The notes under the pieces: generated by a model
What the model was told of the DNA's origin: nothing
The model's input: only the letters and a program-made list of their open reading frames with translations
The model's database searches: none
NCBI GenBank assembly: GCA_014653385.1
Contig: JACWER010000002.1
Span: 1 to 60,257, forward strand
Reading direction: 5' to 3'
Source of the DNA: Pelagibacterales bacterium SAG-MED50
GTDB taxonomy: Bacteria; Pseudomonadota; Alphaproteobacteria; Pelagibacterales; Pelagibacteraceae
DNA: 60,257 bases
Program-made: the position numbers and the translations under genes
Shown here: positions 32,335-42,929 of the stretch, piece by piece
Layout of the letters: each line of letters opens with the position of its first letter
Numbering within the stretch: the first letter of the stretch is position 1

Positions 32335-32913
32335 TTAATAAATTTTAGTCTTACTTTCTTCTTTATTTTTCAGTCGTTTAATATTTTCTCTATGGGTAAA
32401 GAAAATCAAAATAAACATTATAGCAAAAAAAATAGTATTATTTATCTGACCTGTTATTAAAATATAAATAGGCACTGACATTGAGCCTACTATCGATGAA
32501 AGAGAGGAGTATCTAAACAGCAAAAATATAATCCCCCAACTTGCAACAAAGATAAGTCCTAACAAGATATTTATAGAGAACAAAATTCCAACATAAGTAG
32601 CTACACCTTTACCACCTTTAAATTTAAGCCAAATAGGAAACACATGTCCCAAAAAAGCACATAAAGACGCTACATAAATTAAATCAGGATAATTTATCTT
32701 AACATAAATAACTGGAATTACTGCTTTTGCTATATCAAACATTAAAGTTGAATAACCAATCGCCTTATTTCCAGTTCTTAAGGCGTTAGTAGCACCTATA
32801 TTGCCAGAGCCTATTTCTCTAATATCTTTGTTTAAGAAGATTTTGGTTAAAATTAGACCAAATGGAATAGAACCCATTAGATATGAGGCAATACCAGCAA
32901 CTAAATAATCCAT
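32335..32913 (-). CDS. plsY: Glycerol-3-phosphate acyltransferase PlsY
   Basis: PlsY is an inner-membrane enzyme that acylates glycerol-3-phosphate using acyl-phosphate, the first step of phospholipid synthesis. Motifs GSIPFGLILTK, IGSGNIGATNALRTGN and FPIWLKFKGGKGVATYVG are all present, with about five membrane segments. The length (192) is typical. It starts 2 nt downstream of the pyrC-like gene and probably shares the pyrB transcript. Confidence 0.93.
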   Translation of the reverse strand: MDYLVAGIASYLMGSIPFGLILTKIFLNKDIREIGSGNIGATNALRTGNKAIGYSTLMFDIAKAVIPVIYVKINYPDLIYVASLCAFLGHVFPIWLKFKGGKGVATYVGILFSINILLGLIFVASWGIIFLLFRYSSLSSIVGSMSVPIYILITGQINNTIFFAIMFILIFFTHRENIKRLKNKEESKTKIY

Positions 32914-32915
32914 TT

Positions 32916-34202
32916 TTATATTTTAAATAATTCTTTACCTTTTACAAAGGTATTAGTGACTTTACCTTGAAGTTTTTTGTCTTCAATCGAAGTATTTTTA
33001 GATTTTGAAATTAAATTTTCTTTTTTTACAATCCATGGTTTATCTAGATCTACTATACAAAAATCAGCATCATTTCCTATTGAGAGATTACCTTTGCTAA
33101 TTCTTAAAATTTTTGCAGGATTAGATGTTAGTGCTTGAATAATTGTTTCAAGTTTTACTGATCCGTTGTGATATAATTCTAAGGATAAAGATAGCAATGT
33201 TTCTATACCCGAAGCACCTGTAGCTGCTTGTGAAAAAGTTAATCGTTTAGATTCTTCATCTTCAGGTTTATGATCTGAAACGATTACATCAATAGTTTGA
33301 TCTTTTAATCCTTGAACTAGTGCTTCTCTATCTTCTTCTTTTCTTAGAGGAGGAGATAATTTTAAAAATGTTTTAAAATCACCGATATCATTTTCATTAA
33401 GGGATAAATTATTTATTGAGACACCACAGGTAAATTTTATATTATCTTTCCTTTCCTTAATTACTTCGACTGATTTTGCTGCTGAGAGTTGCGATATGTG
33501 ATATCGGCACTTATTTTTCTCAAGAAGAGCTAAGTCTCTTTCAATTATAATTCTTTCAGCAATATCAGGTATTCCTGATAAACCTAGTTTAGTGGCAATT
33601 ATACCAGAGTTTATCATTCCATTTTTAGAAAGATGATAGTCTTCAGCATGTTGCATAATTAAACAATCCAAGTCTTTAGCTGAATTCATTATTCTATTCA
33701 TTAAACTAGTATTTTGAATAGTCTTAATTCCATCTGTAAATGCAATTATTCCTTTTTTAGCTAACAAACCAAATTCGGTCATGTTAGTTCCTTTAATATT
33801 CTGTGTTAAAGAGGCGCAAGGAAATATATTTATTTTAGATTTGTCTCTTCCTCTTCTTTTTAAGAAATCTACAATTGAAACATTATCAATTATTGGATCA
33901 GTATTAGGCATTGTAACTACAGAGGTTACTCCACCAGATAATGCAGCGTTACTTAGAGTTCTAAAATTTTCTTTATATTCATATCCTGGCTCACCCACAA
34001 AGACTCTCATATCTACAAGTCCTGGAAAGATATGTTTACCTTTTAAATCAAGAGGTTTTTCTCTTGTAGGTAAATTGTTAGAATTTACCTTTTTACCAAT
34101 TGCTTCGATTTTTCCATCTTCTCCAATTATCAATCCTCCATTTTCATTTATTGAGTTGTGTGGATCAATAATATTTGCATTTATAAAATATTGTTTTTTC
34201 AT
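32916..34202 (-). CDS. pyrC: Dihydroorotase-like protein lacking the HxH metal motif
   Basis: This 428-residue amidohydrolase-fold protein is adjacent to pyrB. Active dihydroorotases have DxHxH after the first strand; here the equivalent segment reads PGLVDMRVFVGEPG, so both metal-binding histidines are replaced. Other parts of the family fold remain (MPNTDPIIDN, MQHAEDYHLSKNG, SDHKPEDEE). Non-catalytic dihydroorotase-like partners of aspartate transcarbamoylase (PyrC') are known from other bacteria, and I infer a similar structural role here. A separate active dihydroorotase would then be needed outside the window. Confidence 0.8.
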   Translation of the reverse strand: MKKQYFINANIIDPHNSINENGGLIIGEDGKIEAIGKKVNSNNLPTREKPLDLKGKHIFPGLVDMRVFVGEPGYEYKENFRTLSNAALSGGVTSVVTMPNTDPIIDNVSIVDFLKRRGRDKSKINIFPCASLTQNIKGTNMTEFGLLAKKGIIAFTDGIKTIQNTSLMNRIMNSAKDLDCLIMQHAEDYHLSKNGMINSGIIATKLGLSGIPDIAERIIIERDLALLEKNKCRYHISQLSAAKSVEVIKERKDNIKFTCGVSINNLSLNENDIGDFKTFLKLSPPLRKEEDREALVQGLKDQTIDVIVSDHKPEDEESKRLTFSQAATGASGIETLLSLSLELYHNGSVKLETIIQALTSNPAKILRISKGNLSIGNDADFCIVDLDKPWIVKKENLISKSKNTSIEDKKLQGKVTNTFVKGKELFKI

Positions 34203-35144
34203 TTATTCACAAAATATTTTTAAACAAGCCATTCTTACCGCTACACCAAGTTCAACTTGTTCTTTTATTACACTTTTATTAATATCATCAGCCAGTCTTG
34301 TATCGATTTCTATTCCTCTGTTCATAGGGCCAGGATGCATAATAATTGCATCAGTTTTTGCATGATCAAGTTTATCTGGGGTTAGGCCATAGTATTCATA
34401 GTACTCTCTATTTGATGAAAGAAACGAACTTGTCATTCTTTCATTTTGAAGTCTTAGCATCATCACTATATCACAATCTTTAAGTCCTTTTTTCATATCA
34501 GTAAAAGTATTTACACCAAACTTTTCAATTTCTTTTGGCATTAAATTTGTTGGTGCAACTATATTTACTTCTGCACCCAGCATTGTTAGTAAATAAATAT
34601 TTGATCTTGCAACTCTCGAATGGAGAATGTCTCCACAAATTGCAATTTTTAATCCTTGAATTTTTTTCTTTCTATTAATTATTGTTAATGCATCTAATAA
34701 AGCCTGCGTAGGGTGTTCTCTTCTGCCATCCCCAGCATTTAGTACCGCACAATTTACTTTTTGAGATAATAAGTTACAAGCACCAGAGTCTTGATGCCTA
34801 ATTACAATTATGTCAGGGTGCATTGCATTTAAAGTCATTGCTGTATCAATCAAAGTTTCACCTTTTTTGATTGCTGAGTTTCCCATATTCATCGACATAA
34901 CATCTGCACCTAAACGTTTACCTGCCAATTCAAACGAACTTTGTGTTCTAGTAGAAGGTTCAAAAAATAAGTTAATTTGTGTTTTTCCGTTTAGAACATT
35001 TAATCGTTTATTTTTACTTTGGTTAAGCTTAATAAATGACTGAGACTCATCTAAAATCAAATTTACATCATTGATTGATAAATCTTGAATACCTAACAAA
35101 TGTTTTTGAGAAATTTTAATAGCTTTTTGAGTTTTAGATGCCAT
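34203..35144 (-). CDS. pyrB: Aspartate carbamoyltransferase catalytic subunit
   Basis: PyrB (313 residues) condenses carbamoyl phosphate and aspartate in pyrimidine synthesis. The phosphate-binding motif [30 protein letters not shown] and [12 protein letters not shown] are intact. Its stop directly abuts the start of the pyrC-like gene, supporting a PyrB-PyrC' complex. No pyrI regulatory subunit is seen. About 42 nt separate its start from ruvX, room for a promoter. Confidence 0.95.
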   Translation of the reverse strand: MASKTQKAIKISQKHLLGIQDLSINDVNLILDESQSFIKLNQSKNKRLNVLNGKTQINLFFEPSTRTQSSFELAGKRLGADVMSMNMGNSAIKKGETLIDTAMTLNAMHPDIIVIRHQDSGACNLLSQKVNCAVLNAGDGRREHPTQALLDALTIINRKKKIQGLKIAICGDILHSRVARSNIYLLTMLGAEVNIVAPTNLMPKEIEKFGVNTFTDMKKGLKDCDIVMMLRLQNERMTSSFLSSNREYYEYYGLTPDKLDHAKTDAIIMHPGPMNRGIEIDTRLADDINKSVIKEQVELGVAVRMACLKIFCE

Positions 35145-35186
35145 TAAAATTAACTCTATAGCTATAAAGTAATGTCATTGCAAGTA

Positions 35187-35642
35187 TTAATTATTTAAAA
35201 AATCTATTGCTCCTTGAAGTATAAAAGCTGCAGCATTTTGATCTATATTTTTTTCTCTTTTACTTACATTAACTTCTAGTTGACTAGATAGATTAAAAGC
35301 TCCAACAGTAGAAAGTCTCTCATCCCAAAGGCAAACGTCTATATCAATTGCTTTATCTACATTATTTGACACATCATTAACAGATTGCGCTGATCTACCA
35401 GATGAACCATCCATATTGAGAGGGTTGCCAATTATCACTCCTTTAATATTATATTCATTAATTATCTCTTTTAATTGAGCAATTAACTCATTTGTATTTG
35501 TTTTAGCAATTGTCTTAAAGGGAGTGGCTATTGATTGTCTCTCATCACATATTGATACACCAATTCTTTTAGAACCAAGATCTAATCCAATTAATCTAGA
35601 GGGTTCAGCCTGTTTTTTTTTCAAATCTTCAATAGTGATCAT
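35187..35642 (-). CDS. ruvX: Holliday junction resolvase-like RuvX/YqgF
   Basis: This 151-residue RNase H-fold protein belongs to the family proposed to act in pre-16S rRNA 5'-end processing or as a resolvase. The start of the fold GLDLGSKRIGVSICDERQ and the later VIIGNPLNMDGSSG and WDERLSTVGA blocks, carrying acidic catalytic residues, are present. It is divergent from gatC, 50 nt away. Confidence 0.9.
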   Translation of the reverse strand: MITIEDLKKKQAEPSRLIGLDLGSKRIGVSICDERQSIATPFKTIAKTNTNELIAQLKEIINEYNIKGVIIGNPLNMDGSSGRSAQSVNDVSNNVDKAIDIDVCLWDERLSTVGAFNLSSQLEVNVSKREKNIDQNAAAFILQGAIDFLNN

Positions 35643-35692
35643 ATTGTATATTTTTAACTTAAGTGATACTTTGCGACATATTTAAATACCAT

Positions 35693-35980
35693 ATGAGCAT
35701 TGATCTTAAAACAATAAAGCATATTTCAAAACTATCAAGGATTTCAGTAGATGAACAAAAAGCTGAAAAACTTGCAGGTGATTTAAACTCAATTTTCAAA
35801 TTTATTGAAAAAATGAATGAATTAAATACTGACAATGTTGAGCCACTTACATCTGTTGCTGAAACAACTTTAAAATTTAGATCTGATGAAGTTAAAAATC
35901 AAAATATAAGAGAACAAATTATAAAAAATTCACCTGAAGATAATGAGGATTTTTTTGTGGTTCCAAAAGTTGTTGAATAA
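35693..35980 (+). CDS. gatC: Asp/Glu-tRNA amidotransferase subunit C
   Basis: GatC (95 residues) ties GatA and GatB together. I choose the ATG at 35693 ([20 protein letters not shown]) over a frame-open upstream codon at 35663, since this gives the usual family start and length. The C-terminal [17 protein letters not shown] matches the family. It overlaps gatA by one base. Confidence 0.92.
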   Translation: MSIDLKTIKHISKLSRISVDEQKAEKLAGDLNSIFKFIEKMNELNTDNVEPLTSVAETTLKFRSDEVKNQNIREQIIKNSPEDNEDFFVVPKVVE

Positions 35981-37437
35981 TGTCAGATATAACTTCACAA
36001 ACATTAACTTCATTAGTTAAAAATATTAAAGAAAAAAAATTATCCTCTGAAGAGGTTACCAAAGCTTTCGTTGATCGCTCTGAAAAATCAAAAGAATTAA
36101 ATTCTTACATTACAGAAGATTTTTCAAATGCAATTGATAAATCAAAAAAATTTGATGAAAAACCTAATCTAGATTTAAAACTTCCAGGAATACCAATTGC
36201 TGTTAAAGATCTTTTTTGTACTAAAGATATTAGAACTACGGCAGGTAGTAAAATTCTTGAAAATTTTGTCCCCACATATGAGTCTACCGTTACTCAAAAT
36301 ATATGGAATGAAGGAGCTATTTTACTTGGCAAATTAAACTGTGATGAGTTTGCCATGGGGTCCTCAAATGAAACTAGCTTTTACGGAAATGTCCAAAATC
36401 CAATAGATAAAGGATTGGTACCAGGAGGATCATCTGGTGGTTCAGCTGCAGCTGTTAGTGGCCAATTGACTCCAATTACAATTGGAACTGACACTGGTGG
36501 ATCAATAAGGCAACCAGCATCTTTTACTGGTACGGTCGGTTTAAAGCCTACTTATGGAAGCTGTTCAAGATATGGAATAGTTGCATTTGCATCTTCACTA
36601 GATCAGGCAGGACCAATGTCACAAAATGTAGAGGATTGTGCTTTACTACAAGAAGTAATTAGCACTTATGATAATAAAGACTCTACTTCAATTGATTTTA
36701 AAAGAGGCCAATATAGCAAAGAGTTAACAAAAGATATTAAAGGAAAAAAAATAGGAATACCCAAGGAGTATAGGGTGGAGGGGATGCCAAAAGAAATTGA
36801 AGAGTTATGGAAAAAAGGAATTGAATACGCAAAAGATTGTGGTGCTGAAATAATAGATATTTCACTACCTAACACTAGTTATGCTTTACCAACATATTAT
36901 ATAGTTGCTCCTGCAGAAGCTTCTTCGAATTTAGCTAGATATGATGGTGTTAAGTATGGTTTTAGAGCTAAAGGTGAAAACTTAATAGATATGTATGAAA
37001 AAACAAGATCAGAAGGTTTTGGTTCTGAAGTTCAACGAAGAATAATGATTGGTACTTATGTCTTATCATCAGGATATTACGATGCTTATTATTTGAAGGC
37101 GCAAAAAGTTAGAAAGTTGATTAAAAATGATTTCGATGAAGTATATAAAAAAGTAGACGCTATTTTAACACCATCGACACCTAGCTCAGCATTTAAAATA
37201 GGTGAAAAGAAAAATGATCCAGTTTCAATGTATTTGAATGATATTTTCACCGTACCTGTAAATTTAGCAGGTTTACCCGCTATATCCATACCAGCGGGAC
37301 TTGATTCAGCTGGATATCCTTTGGGATTACAGATTATTGGTAAGGCATTTCAAGAACAAGAAATATTAAATTTAGCATACGCTATGGAAGATAAGATTAA
37401 TTTTAAAAACAAAATTACTGATTGGTGGATTAAATAG
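35980..37437 (+). CDS. gatA: Asp/Glu-tRNA amidotransferase subunit A
   Basis: GatA (485 residues) releases ammonia from glutamine for transamidation of misacylated tRNA. The amidase signature [18 protein letters not shown] and [16 protein letters not shown] carry the Ser-cisSer-Lys catalytic triad together with the upstream VKDLF lysine. The presence of gatCAB implies that Gln-tRNA and/or Asn-tRNA is made indirectly. It overlaps gatB by one base (TAGTG). Confidence 0.96.
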   Translation: MSDITSQTLTSLVKNIKEKKLSSEEVTKAFVDRSEKSKELNSYITEDFSNAIDKSKKFDEKPNLDLKLPGIPIAVKDLFCTKDIRTTAGSKILENFVPTYESTVTQNIWNEGAILLGKLNCDEFAMGSSNETSFYGNVQNPIDKGLVPGGSSGGSAAAVSGQLTPITIGTDTGGSIRQPASFTGTVGLKPTYGSCSRYGIVAFASSLDQAGPMSQNVEDCALLQEVISTYDNKDSTSIDFKRGQYSKELTKDIKGKKIGIPKEYRVEGMPKEIEELWKKGIEYAKDCGAEIIDISLPNTSYALPTYYIVAPAEASSNLARYDGVKYGFRAKGENLIDMYEKTRSEGFGSEVQRRIMIGTYVLSSGYYDAYYLKAQKVRKLIKNDFDEVYKKVDAILTPSTPSSAFKIGEKKNDPVSMYLNDIFTVPVNLAGLPAISIPAGLDSAGYPLGLQIIGKAFQEQEILNLAYAMEDKINFKNKITDWWIK

Positions 37438-38912
37438 TGTCTAAAGAAAATTCAGAATATTTAATCGAAAGATATGATAATGTTTATGAGGTTGTTATTG
37501 GACTTGAAGTACATGCGCAAGTAACATCTAATTCAAAATTATTTTCGTCTTCTTCAACAAAATTTGGCGCAGAACCTAACACCCAAGTAAGTTTAGTTGA
37601 TGCTGCATTTCCAGGAATGCTACCTGTAATTAATGAATATTGTGTTAAACAAGCAATAAAAACAGGAATTGGTTTAAAAGCTGAAATTAACAAGAGATCA
37701 GTTTTTGATAGAAAAAATTATTTTTATGCTGACCTTCCTCAAGGATATCAAATTTCTCAATTTAAATACCCAATAGTAGGTGAGGGAATAGTTATTCTTG
37801 ATATGCCTAATGGACAAAAAGAAGTTGGTATTGAAAGACTTCATTTAGAACAAGATGCTGGAAAAAGTATTCATGATATGGATCCACAAAACACATTAGT
37901 TGATTTAAATAGATCAGGTGTAGCTTTAATGGAAATAGTGAGCAAACCTGATTTAAGAACACCCGATGAGGTAAGTGCTTATATTAAAAAACTAAGATCT
38001 ATAATGAGATATTTAGGTACATGTGATGGTAATATGCAGGAAGGTTCATTAAGAGCCGATGTAAACGTTTCCGTAAGATTAAAAGATTCTAAAGAACTAG
38101 GTACACGTTGTGAAATTAAAAATGTTAACTCTATAAAATTTATGCAAATGGCAATTGATTATGAGGCTAATAGACAAGTTGATTTATTAGAAGAGGGTAA
38201 ATCAATTGATCAAGAAACAAGATTATTTGATACAAAGAAAAATGAAACAAGATCAATGAGATCTAAAGAAGATGCACATGATTATAGATATTTTCCGGAT
38301 CCAGATTTATTACCGCTAGAAGTTACTGAGGAATTTATTGAACAATTAAAATCTGATATTCCTGAATTACCAGATGATAAAAAGAAAAGATTTATAGATG
38401 AGTTTAAAGTATCTGCTTATGAGGCTACAATTTTGGTATCAGATATTGAAACTGCAAAATATTTTGAAGAAGTTGTTGCAAAAATGGGCAAGAACCGTGA
38501 TATGAAATTAGCAGTTAATTGGATTACAAGTGAATTATTTGCTGTCTTAAATAATAAAAATTTAGAAATATCTGATAGTCCAATATGTGCAAAAAATTTA
38601 GCCAAGTTAATTAATCTGATTAAAAATGGCACAATTTCTGGAAAAATAGCCAAAACAATATTTGAATTAATGATGGATGATGACAAGGATCCCCAAGTAA
38701 TTGTTGAAGAAAAAGGTTTAAAGCAAGAAAGTGATCCTAAAGCATTAGAAGCTTTAATAGATAAAATTATCAACGATAATAGGGAAAAGGCCATAGAATA
38801 CAAAAATGGAAAAGAAAAACTATTTGGTTTCTTTGTGGGTCAAGCAATGAAAGTTTCTGGTGGCAAGGCTAATCCTAAATTGATCAATGAAATATTAAAG
38901 AAAAAACTTTAA
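37437..38912 (+). CDS. gatB: Asp/Glu-tRNA amidotransferase subunit B
   Basis: GatB (491 residues) binds the misacylated tRNA and activates its side chain with ATP. Motifs [38 protein letters not shown] and [11 protein letters not shown] are present, followed by the C-terminal YqeY-like tail domain. The start is GTG, overlapping the gatA stop; the family-typical block begins about 18 residues in. Confidence 0.96.
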   Translation: MSKENSEYLIERYDNVYEVVIGLEVHAQVTSNSKLFSSSSTKFGAEPNTQVSLVDAAFPGMLPVINEYCVKQAIKTGIGLKAEINKRSVFDRKNYFYADLPQGYQISQFKYPIVGEGIVILDMPNGQKEVGIERLHLEQDAGKSIHDMDPQNTLVDLNRSGVALMEIVSKPDLRTPDEVSAYIKKLRSIMRYLGTCDGNMQEGSLRADVNVSVRLKDSKELGTRCEIKNVNSIKFMQMAIDYEANRQVDLLEEGKSIDQETRLFDTKKNETRSMRSKEDAHDYRYFPDPDLLPLEVTEEFIEQLKSDIPELPDDKKKRFIDEFKVSAYEATILVSDIETAKYFEEVVAKMGKNRDMKLAVNWITSELFAVLNNKNLEISDSPICAKNLAKLINLIKNGTISGKIAKTIFELMMDDDKDPQVIVEEKGLKQESDPKALEALIDKIINDNREKAIEYKNGKEKLFGFFVGQAMKVSGGKANPKLINEILKKKL

Positions 38913-38915
38913 TAG

Positions 38916-39566
38916 ATGGGTGCAAACCTAGAAATAACAGAAAAATTACAAAATTATATAAATGATTATGGTTTATCATTAAATCCAGTTCAGCAAGAAA
39001 TAATTAATTATAATAATACTTTAGGTGACATTAAAAGAATGCAAGTTGATCCATCTCAATGTTATTTTCTTCATTTAATTATAAAAATCTCGAACATTAA
39101 AAATGTGCTTGAAATTGGAACTTTTACTGGTCTAAGTGCACTTTCAATTTCATTAGCTTTACCAAATGATGGTAAGCTTATAGCACTTGATAAGAATGAA
39201 GAAACTAATAAGGTTGCTATAAATTTCTTTAAAAAAGCAAATCAAGATCACAAGATTGAAACGAAAATAAAACCTGCCCTTGAAAGCTTAGATGAATTAA
39301 AAAATAATAAATTTGATATGGTTTTTATTGATGCAGATAAAATGAATTATAAAGAATATTATGAAAGATCATTAAAGCTAATTGATAAAGGTGGATTGAT
39401 AATTATCGATAATGTTTTGTGGCATGGAGAAGTTGTTGACGAAAATAATGAAGATAAATTCACAGTTAACATCAGAGAATTTAATTCATATGTTTCAAAT
39501 GACAAAAGAGTTGAACAAATTATAGTACCATTGGGTGATGGGATGACTGTTTGTAGAGTTTTATAA
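38916..39566 (+). CDS. Class I SAM-dependent O-methyltransferase
   Basis: This 216-residue protein resembles the caffeoyl-CoA/catechol O-methyltransferase family. The SAM-binding motif VLEIGTFTGLSALSISLA is near residue 68, the acidic motif FDMVFIDADKMNYKEYYE follows, and GGLIIIDNVLWHGEV carries metal-site residues. The natural substrate cannot be deduced; bacterial members often modify small catechol-like or tRNA-linked groups. It lies 3 nt after gatB and overlaps trhO by one base, so it is probably co-transcribed with both. Confidence 0.85.
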   Translation: MGANLEITEKLQNYINDYGLSLNPVQQEIINYNNTLGDIKRMQVDPSQCYFLHLIIKISNIKNVLEIGTFTGLSALSISLALPNDGKLIALDKNEETNKVAINFFKKANQDHKIETKIKPALESLDELKNNKFDMVFIDADKMNYKEYYERSLKLIDKGGLIIIDNVLWHGEVVDENNEDKFTVNIREFNSYVSNDKRVEQIIVPLGDGMTVCRVL

Positions 39567-40471
39567 TGTTTGAAGTTTTAGGTTTCTATAAATTTAAAAA
39601 GATAAGATCTTTAAAAAAAAATAAATTTTTACTTCAAGAATTTTTAATTAGAAAGAAAATTAGGGGAACTATTATTATTGCAAATGAAGGTTTAAATGGA
39701 ACAATTTCTGGTGATAGCAAAGATATAAAAAGTACTATTAATAAATTAAAAAAAATATTTTCTTTCAAAGAATTTGATAATAGCAATAAATCTAAATCTA
39801 GTTTTCAACCATTCCACAAGCCAAAAGTAAAAATTAAAAAAGAAGTCGTTCCTATGAGTTTAACTTTAAATTCTAAAGAAAGAAATTTAGACACACATTT
39901 AGATCCAAAAAAATGGAATGAATTAATTAAAAAAAAAGATACACATATAATAGATACAAGAAAACCTTTTGAATTTGATGTTGGAACGTTCAAAAAATCA
40001 GTTAACCCTGATATTGATAATTTTAGAGATTTTCCTAAATACCTAAACAAACTTAAAAAAGACAAGCCTGTTGCTATGTTTTGTACTGGGGGAATTAGAT
40101 GTGAAAAAACTTCTGTTTATTTGAAAAAGAAAGGATTTAAAAATATCTACCAATTGAATGGTGGTATTTTAAATTATCTTAAAAAAACTAAAAAAAAAGA
40201 TAGTTTATGGAAAGGTGAATGTTTTGTATTTGATAACAGGATTAGTTTAAAACACGGTCTAAAAGTTGGCTCTTATTCAATGTGCAGCGGTTGTAGGAAA
40301 CCTATATCTCCTAAGGATAAAAAATCAAAAAAATATGAAGAGGGTGTTTCATGTCTAAATTGTCACGATAATCTTACAGATCATCAAAAATCAAGATTTA
40401 GGATGAGGCAAAAACAAATTAATCTTGCTAAAGAAGCTGGAAAAAGACATATCTTTCAAAAAGAATATTAA
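39566..40471 (+). CDS. trhO: tRNA uridine-34 hydroxylase, rhodanese-type
   Basis: TrhO/YceA-type proteins add a hydroxyl to U34 of certain tRNAs. This 301-residue protein has the N-terminal domain with RGTIIIANEGLNGTISG and a rhodanese domain with the catalytic loop FCTGGIRCEKTSVYL. The C-terminal zinc-like cluster has CSGCRKPISPKD and CLNC. The length and domain order match the family. Confidence 0.9.
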   Translation: MFEVLGFYKFKKIRSLKKNKFLLQEFLIRKKIRGTIIIANEGLNGTISGDSKDIKSTINKLKKIFSFKEFDNSNKSKSSFQPFHKPKVKIKKEVVPMSLTLNSKERNLDTHLDPKKWNELIKKKDTHIIDTRKPFEFDVGTFKKSVNPDIDNFRDFPKYLNKLKKDKPVAMFCTGGIRCEKTSVYLKKKGFKNIYQLNGGILNYLKKTKKKDSLWKGECFVFDNRISLKHGLKVGSYSMCSGCRKPISPKDKKSKKYEEGVSCLNCHDNLTDHQKSRFRMRQKQINLAKEAGKRHIFQKEY

Positions 40472-40485
40472 CAAATCTAAAATTA

Positions 40486-41823
40486 ATGAATTTATTAAAA
40501 GATGAAGTTTCTTTGTTAGTAAGAAGACTTGCTGTGCCAGCAAGTATAGGAACCTTATTTCAAACGCTTTATACAATAGTAGACACTTTTTATGCAGGAA
40601 AAATATCTCCTGAAGCATTATCTGCTTTGAGTAAATCTTTTCCAATATATTTTATTATTATTGCAACATCAATTGGGGTTACAGTTGCTGGAACATCGTT
40701 AATAGGAAGTAGTATTGGAGAAAAAAACGAAAAAAACGTTTTAAGTTATTTTGGAAATGTCATCATTTATGCAATTATAATTTCAGTAGCTGTATCAATT
40801 TTAGGTTTTTCTTTTGGCAAAAATATATTCCAATTAATGAATTCTTCTAATACGGTAACTACCCTTGGACTCGAATATATTAATATAATTTTTTTAGGTA
40901 CATTCTTATTTATTTTAGTAGTAGCTTTAAATTCGTTTTTACATGCTGAAGGGGATACCAAAACATACAGAAATGCTTTAATATTTTCTTTTTTCTTAAA
41001 TATAATTTTAAATCCAATTTTAATTTTTGGATTTTTATTTATTCCACCATTAGGAATAACTGGTATTGGAATAGCAACTTTAATTGCACAATTTGCATCT
41101 TTGTTAATTATTCTTATAAAAATATTAAATAATCAGAGAATTAAGCAAATAACCTTAGATCATTTCAATGCTAAATTTTTTTTCTTAAAAAATATTTTTT
41201 TTCAATCAATGCCAATCACTATTGCTATATTGGGTTATTCAGTAGCTGCTACTATTGTATTTACTTATGTTGGGTTATTTGGTGAATACGCTGTAGCTGG
41301 ATATGGATCTGCTACAAGAATTGAGCAAGTTCTTTTGTTGCCAATTTTAGGTATAAACACAGCAATAATATCCATAATAGCTCAAAATATTGGAGCAAAA
41401 TATTACGATAGAGTTGAGCAATCATATTTTACATCAATAAAATATGGACTATTTATAATGTTAATTGCAGGCGTTGTAATTTTTATAAGTGCAGATATTG
41501 TTCCAAAATTCTTTTCATCTAATCCTGAAGTCATTATGTATGGCTCCATGTATCTTAAGATTTCCGCATTTATTTTACCTGCTTATCCAATATTTTTCTT
41601 ATCAAATGGATTTTTTATGGCTTTAAAAAAATCTGAGAAGGCTATGTTAAATAATATTGTAAGAAATGTTGTTGTACCAATATTATCATTTTATATAGCC
41701 AGATTTATTAATGCGGATTTTAAAACTTTTTTTTATATTTGGGCTATCTTTCAATGGTTGATATCATTGATATTACTATTTTATGTTAAATATTATATTA
41801 AACATAAATTAGCTAATGTTTAG
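40486..41823 (+). CDS. MATE-family multidrug or metabolite exporter
   Basis: This 445-residue inner-membrane protein has about twelve hydrophobic segments and the MATE-typical N-terminal pattern RRLAVPASIGTLFQTLYTIVDTFYAG, split across its first helices. A second related half begins near FFQSMPITIAILGYSVAAT. Family members exchange Na+ or H+ for cationic drugs or metabolites; the substrate cannot be told from sequence. Confidence 0.88.
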   Translation: MNLLKDEVSLLVRRLAVPASIGTLFQTLYTIVDTFYAGKISPEALSALSKSFPIYFIIIATSIGVTVAGTSLIGSSIGEKNEKNVLSYFGNVIIYAIIISVAVSILGFSFGKNIFQLMNSSNTVTTLGLEYINIIFLGTFLFILVVALNSFLHAEGDTKTYRNALIFSFFLNIILNPILIFGFLFIPPLGITGIGIATLIAQFASLLIILIKILNNQRIKQITLDHFNAKFFFLKNIFFQSMPITIAILGYSVAATIVFTYVGLFGEYAVAGYGSATRIEQVLLLPILGINTAIISIIAQNIGAKYYDRVEQSYFTSIKYGLFIMLIAGVVIFISADIVPKFFSSNPEVIMYGSMYLKISAFILPAYPIFFLSNGFFMALKKSEKAMLNNIVRNVVVPILSFYIARFINADFKTFFYIWAIFQWLISLILLFYVKYYIKHKLANV

Positions 41824-41835
41824 TATCTTTTAAAT

Positions 41836-42363
41836 ATGTTTTTTACAAAAAAGAAAGCAATCGTTCTAATTATAATATGTTCAATTTTTTTTATCCTCAC
41901 ATATAACGATGTGAGTTCTGAAGAGATAAAAGAAATTTCTGGAAATGCTCAAATTATTGATGGTGACACAATAAAAATAAATTCAAAAAAAATAAGATTG
42001 AATGGAATTGATGCGCCAGAATTTAAACAAATGTGTAAAAAAACTTATTTAACAATAATTTTTTTTACTTTTACAAAAGATTATCCATGTGGAAAAATTT
42101 CAACTGAAAAATTAAAAAAAAAAATCAATAACAAGGTAATAACTTGTAAAATTTTGGATATTGATAGATATAAAAGATATATTGGTGAATGTTATAAAAG
42201 AAATTTAAATTTAAATTCTTGGTTAGTTTCAAATGGTCATGCTGTGGCATATAGAAAATATTCAAAAAAGTATGTATCTGATGAAATTAATGCTAAAAAT
42301 GAAAAAATAGGTATATGGCAAGGTAAATTTGAAATGCCATGGGAGTATAGAAGAAAAAAATAG
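41836..42363 (+). CDS. Thermonuclease-family (SNase-like) protein, membrane-anchored or exported
   Basis: This 175-residue protein has one hydrophobic N-terminal segment (residues about 8-24) and a staphylococcal-nuclease-like domain. Visible motifs are IIDGDTIKINSKKIRLNGIDAPE, with the Asp and Arg positions used for Ca2+ and phosphate binding, and ILDIDRYKRYIGECY carrying a second acidic/Arg pair. Extracellular or periplasmic nucleic-acid cleavage is likely. It faces soxG convergently, 2 nt apart. Confidence 0.85.
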   Translation: MFFTKKKAIVLIIICSIFFILTYNDVSSEEIKEISGNAQIIDGDTIKINSKKIRLNGIDAPEFKQMCKKTYLTIIFFTFTKDYPCGKISTEKLKKKINNKVITCKILDIDRYKRYIGECYKRNLNLNSWLVSNGHAVAYRKYSKKYVSDEINAKNEKIGIWQGKFEMPWEYRRKK

Positions 42364-42365
42364 GT

Positions 42366-42929
42366 TTATAATCTTGATGCACTGTCTTCAATCCAAGACC
42401 AAAGATGTTCAGCAAAAGATCTTCTGGCAAATAGGTTTACAACATTTTCTTCTTTATGGTGTAGAATTACATCTATATGATTTAAAACTGTCTGAGTTGT
42501 TGCTCCTATTTTTTCTTTAAATTCATTAAAATTAAAAGGACATCCAGCTGAAAAAGTTTCATAGATATTTTTGCCTTTAAGTTCTAATTGAACAAATTGA
42601 TCAGTTACATCTATAACAGCGCCTAAATTCGTTTTTGAAATGCTATTAAATAAAATTTCATATAGTTCGTATTTGTTGGTATCTTTGTTTACAAGTTCAT
42701 TTGAAACTATCATCCATTCATCTGGGCTAAGCCATATTGCTGTTAATTTATCACTCGTTGTTGAAGTGTTTGCCTCTGTAGGTAAGATCATATTAAGATT
42801 TTTACCAACCGTGGTAAAAAATTCTCTTTTTTTTCCTCTTAAATTAAGTTTCATTATTGGTGAAATTTCTCTAATAGATAATCCATTATGATTTAGCTCA
42901 TCTTTTGACAAAATATTATAATTAAGCAT
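42366..42929 (-). CDS. soxG: Sarcosine oxidase gamma subunit
   Basis: SoxG (187 residues) is the GcvT-like small subunit of heterotetrameric sarcosine oxidase. It shows the family pattern with WLSPDEWMIVS, VIDVTDQFVQLELKGKN and a C-terminal LFARRSFAEHLWSWI. Its start overlaps the soxA stop by 8 nt, and it is the last gene of the minus-strand soxBDAG operon. Confidence 0.88.
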   Translation of the reverse strand: MLNYNILSKDELNHNGLSIREISPIMKLNLRGKKREFFTTVGKNLNMILPTEANTSTTSDKLTAIWLSPDEWMIVSNELVNKDTNKYELYEILFNSISKTNLGAVIDVTDQFVQLELKGKNIYETFSAGCPFNFNEFKEKIGATTQTVLNHIDVILHHKEENVVNLFARRSFAEHLWSWIEDSASRL

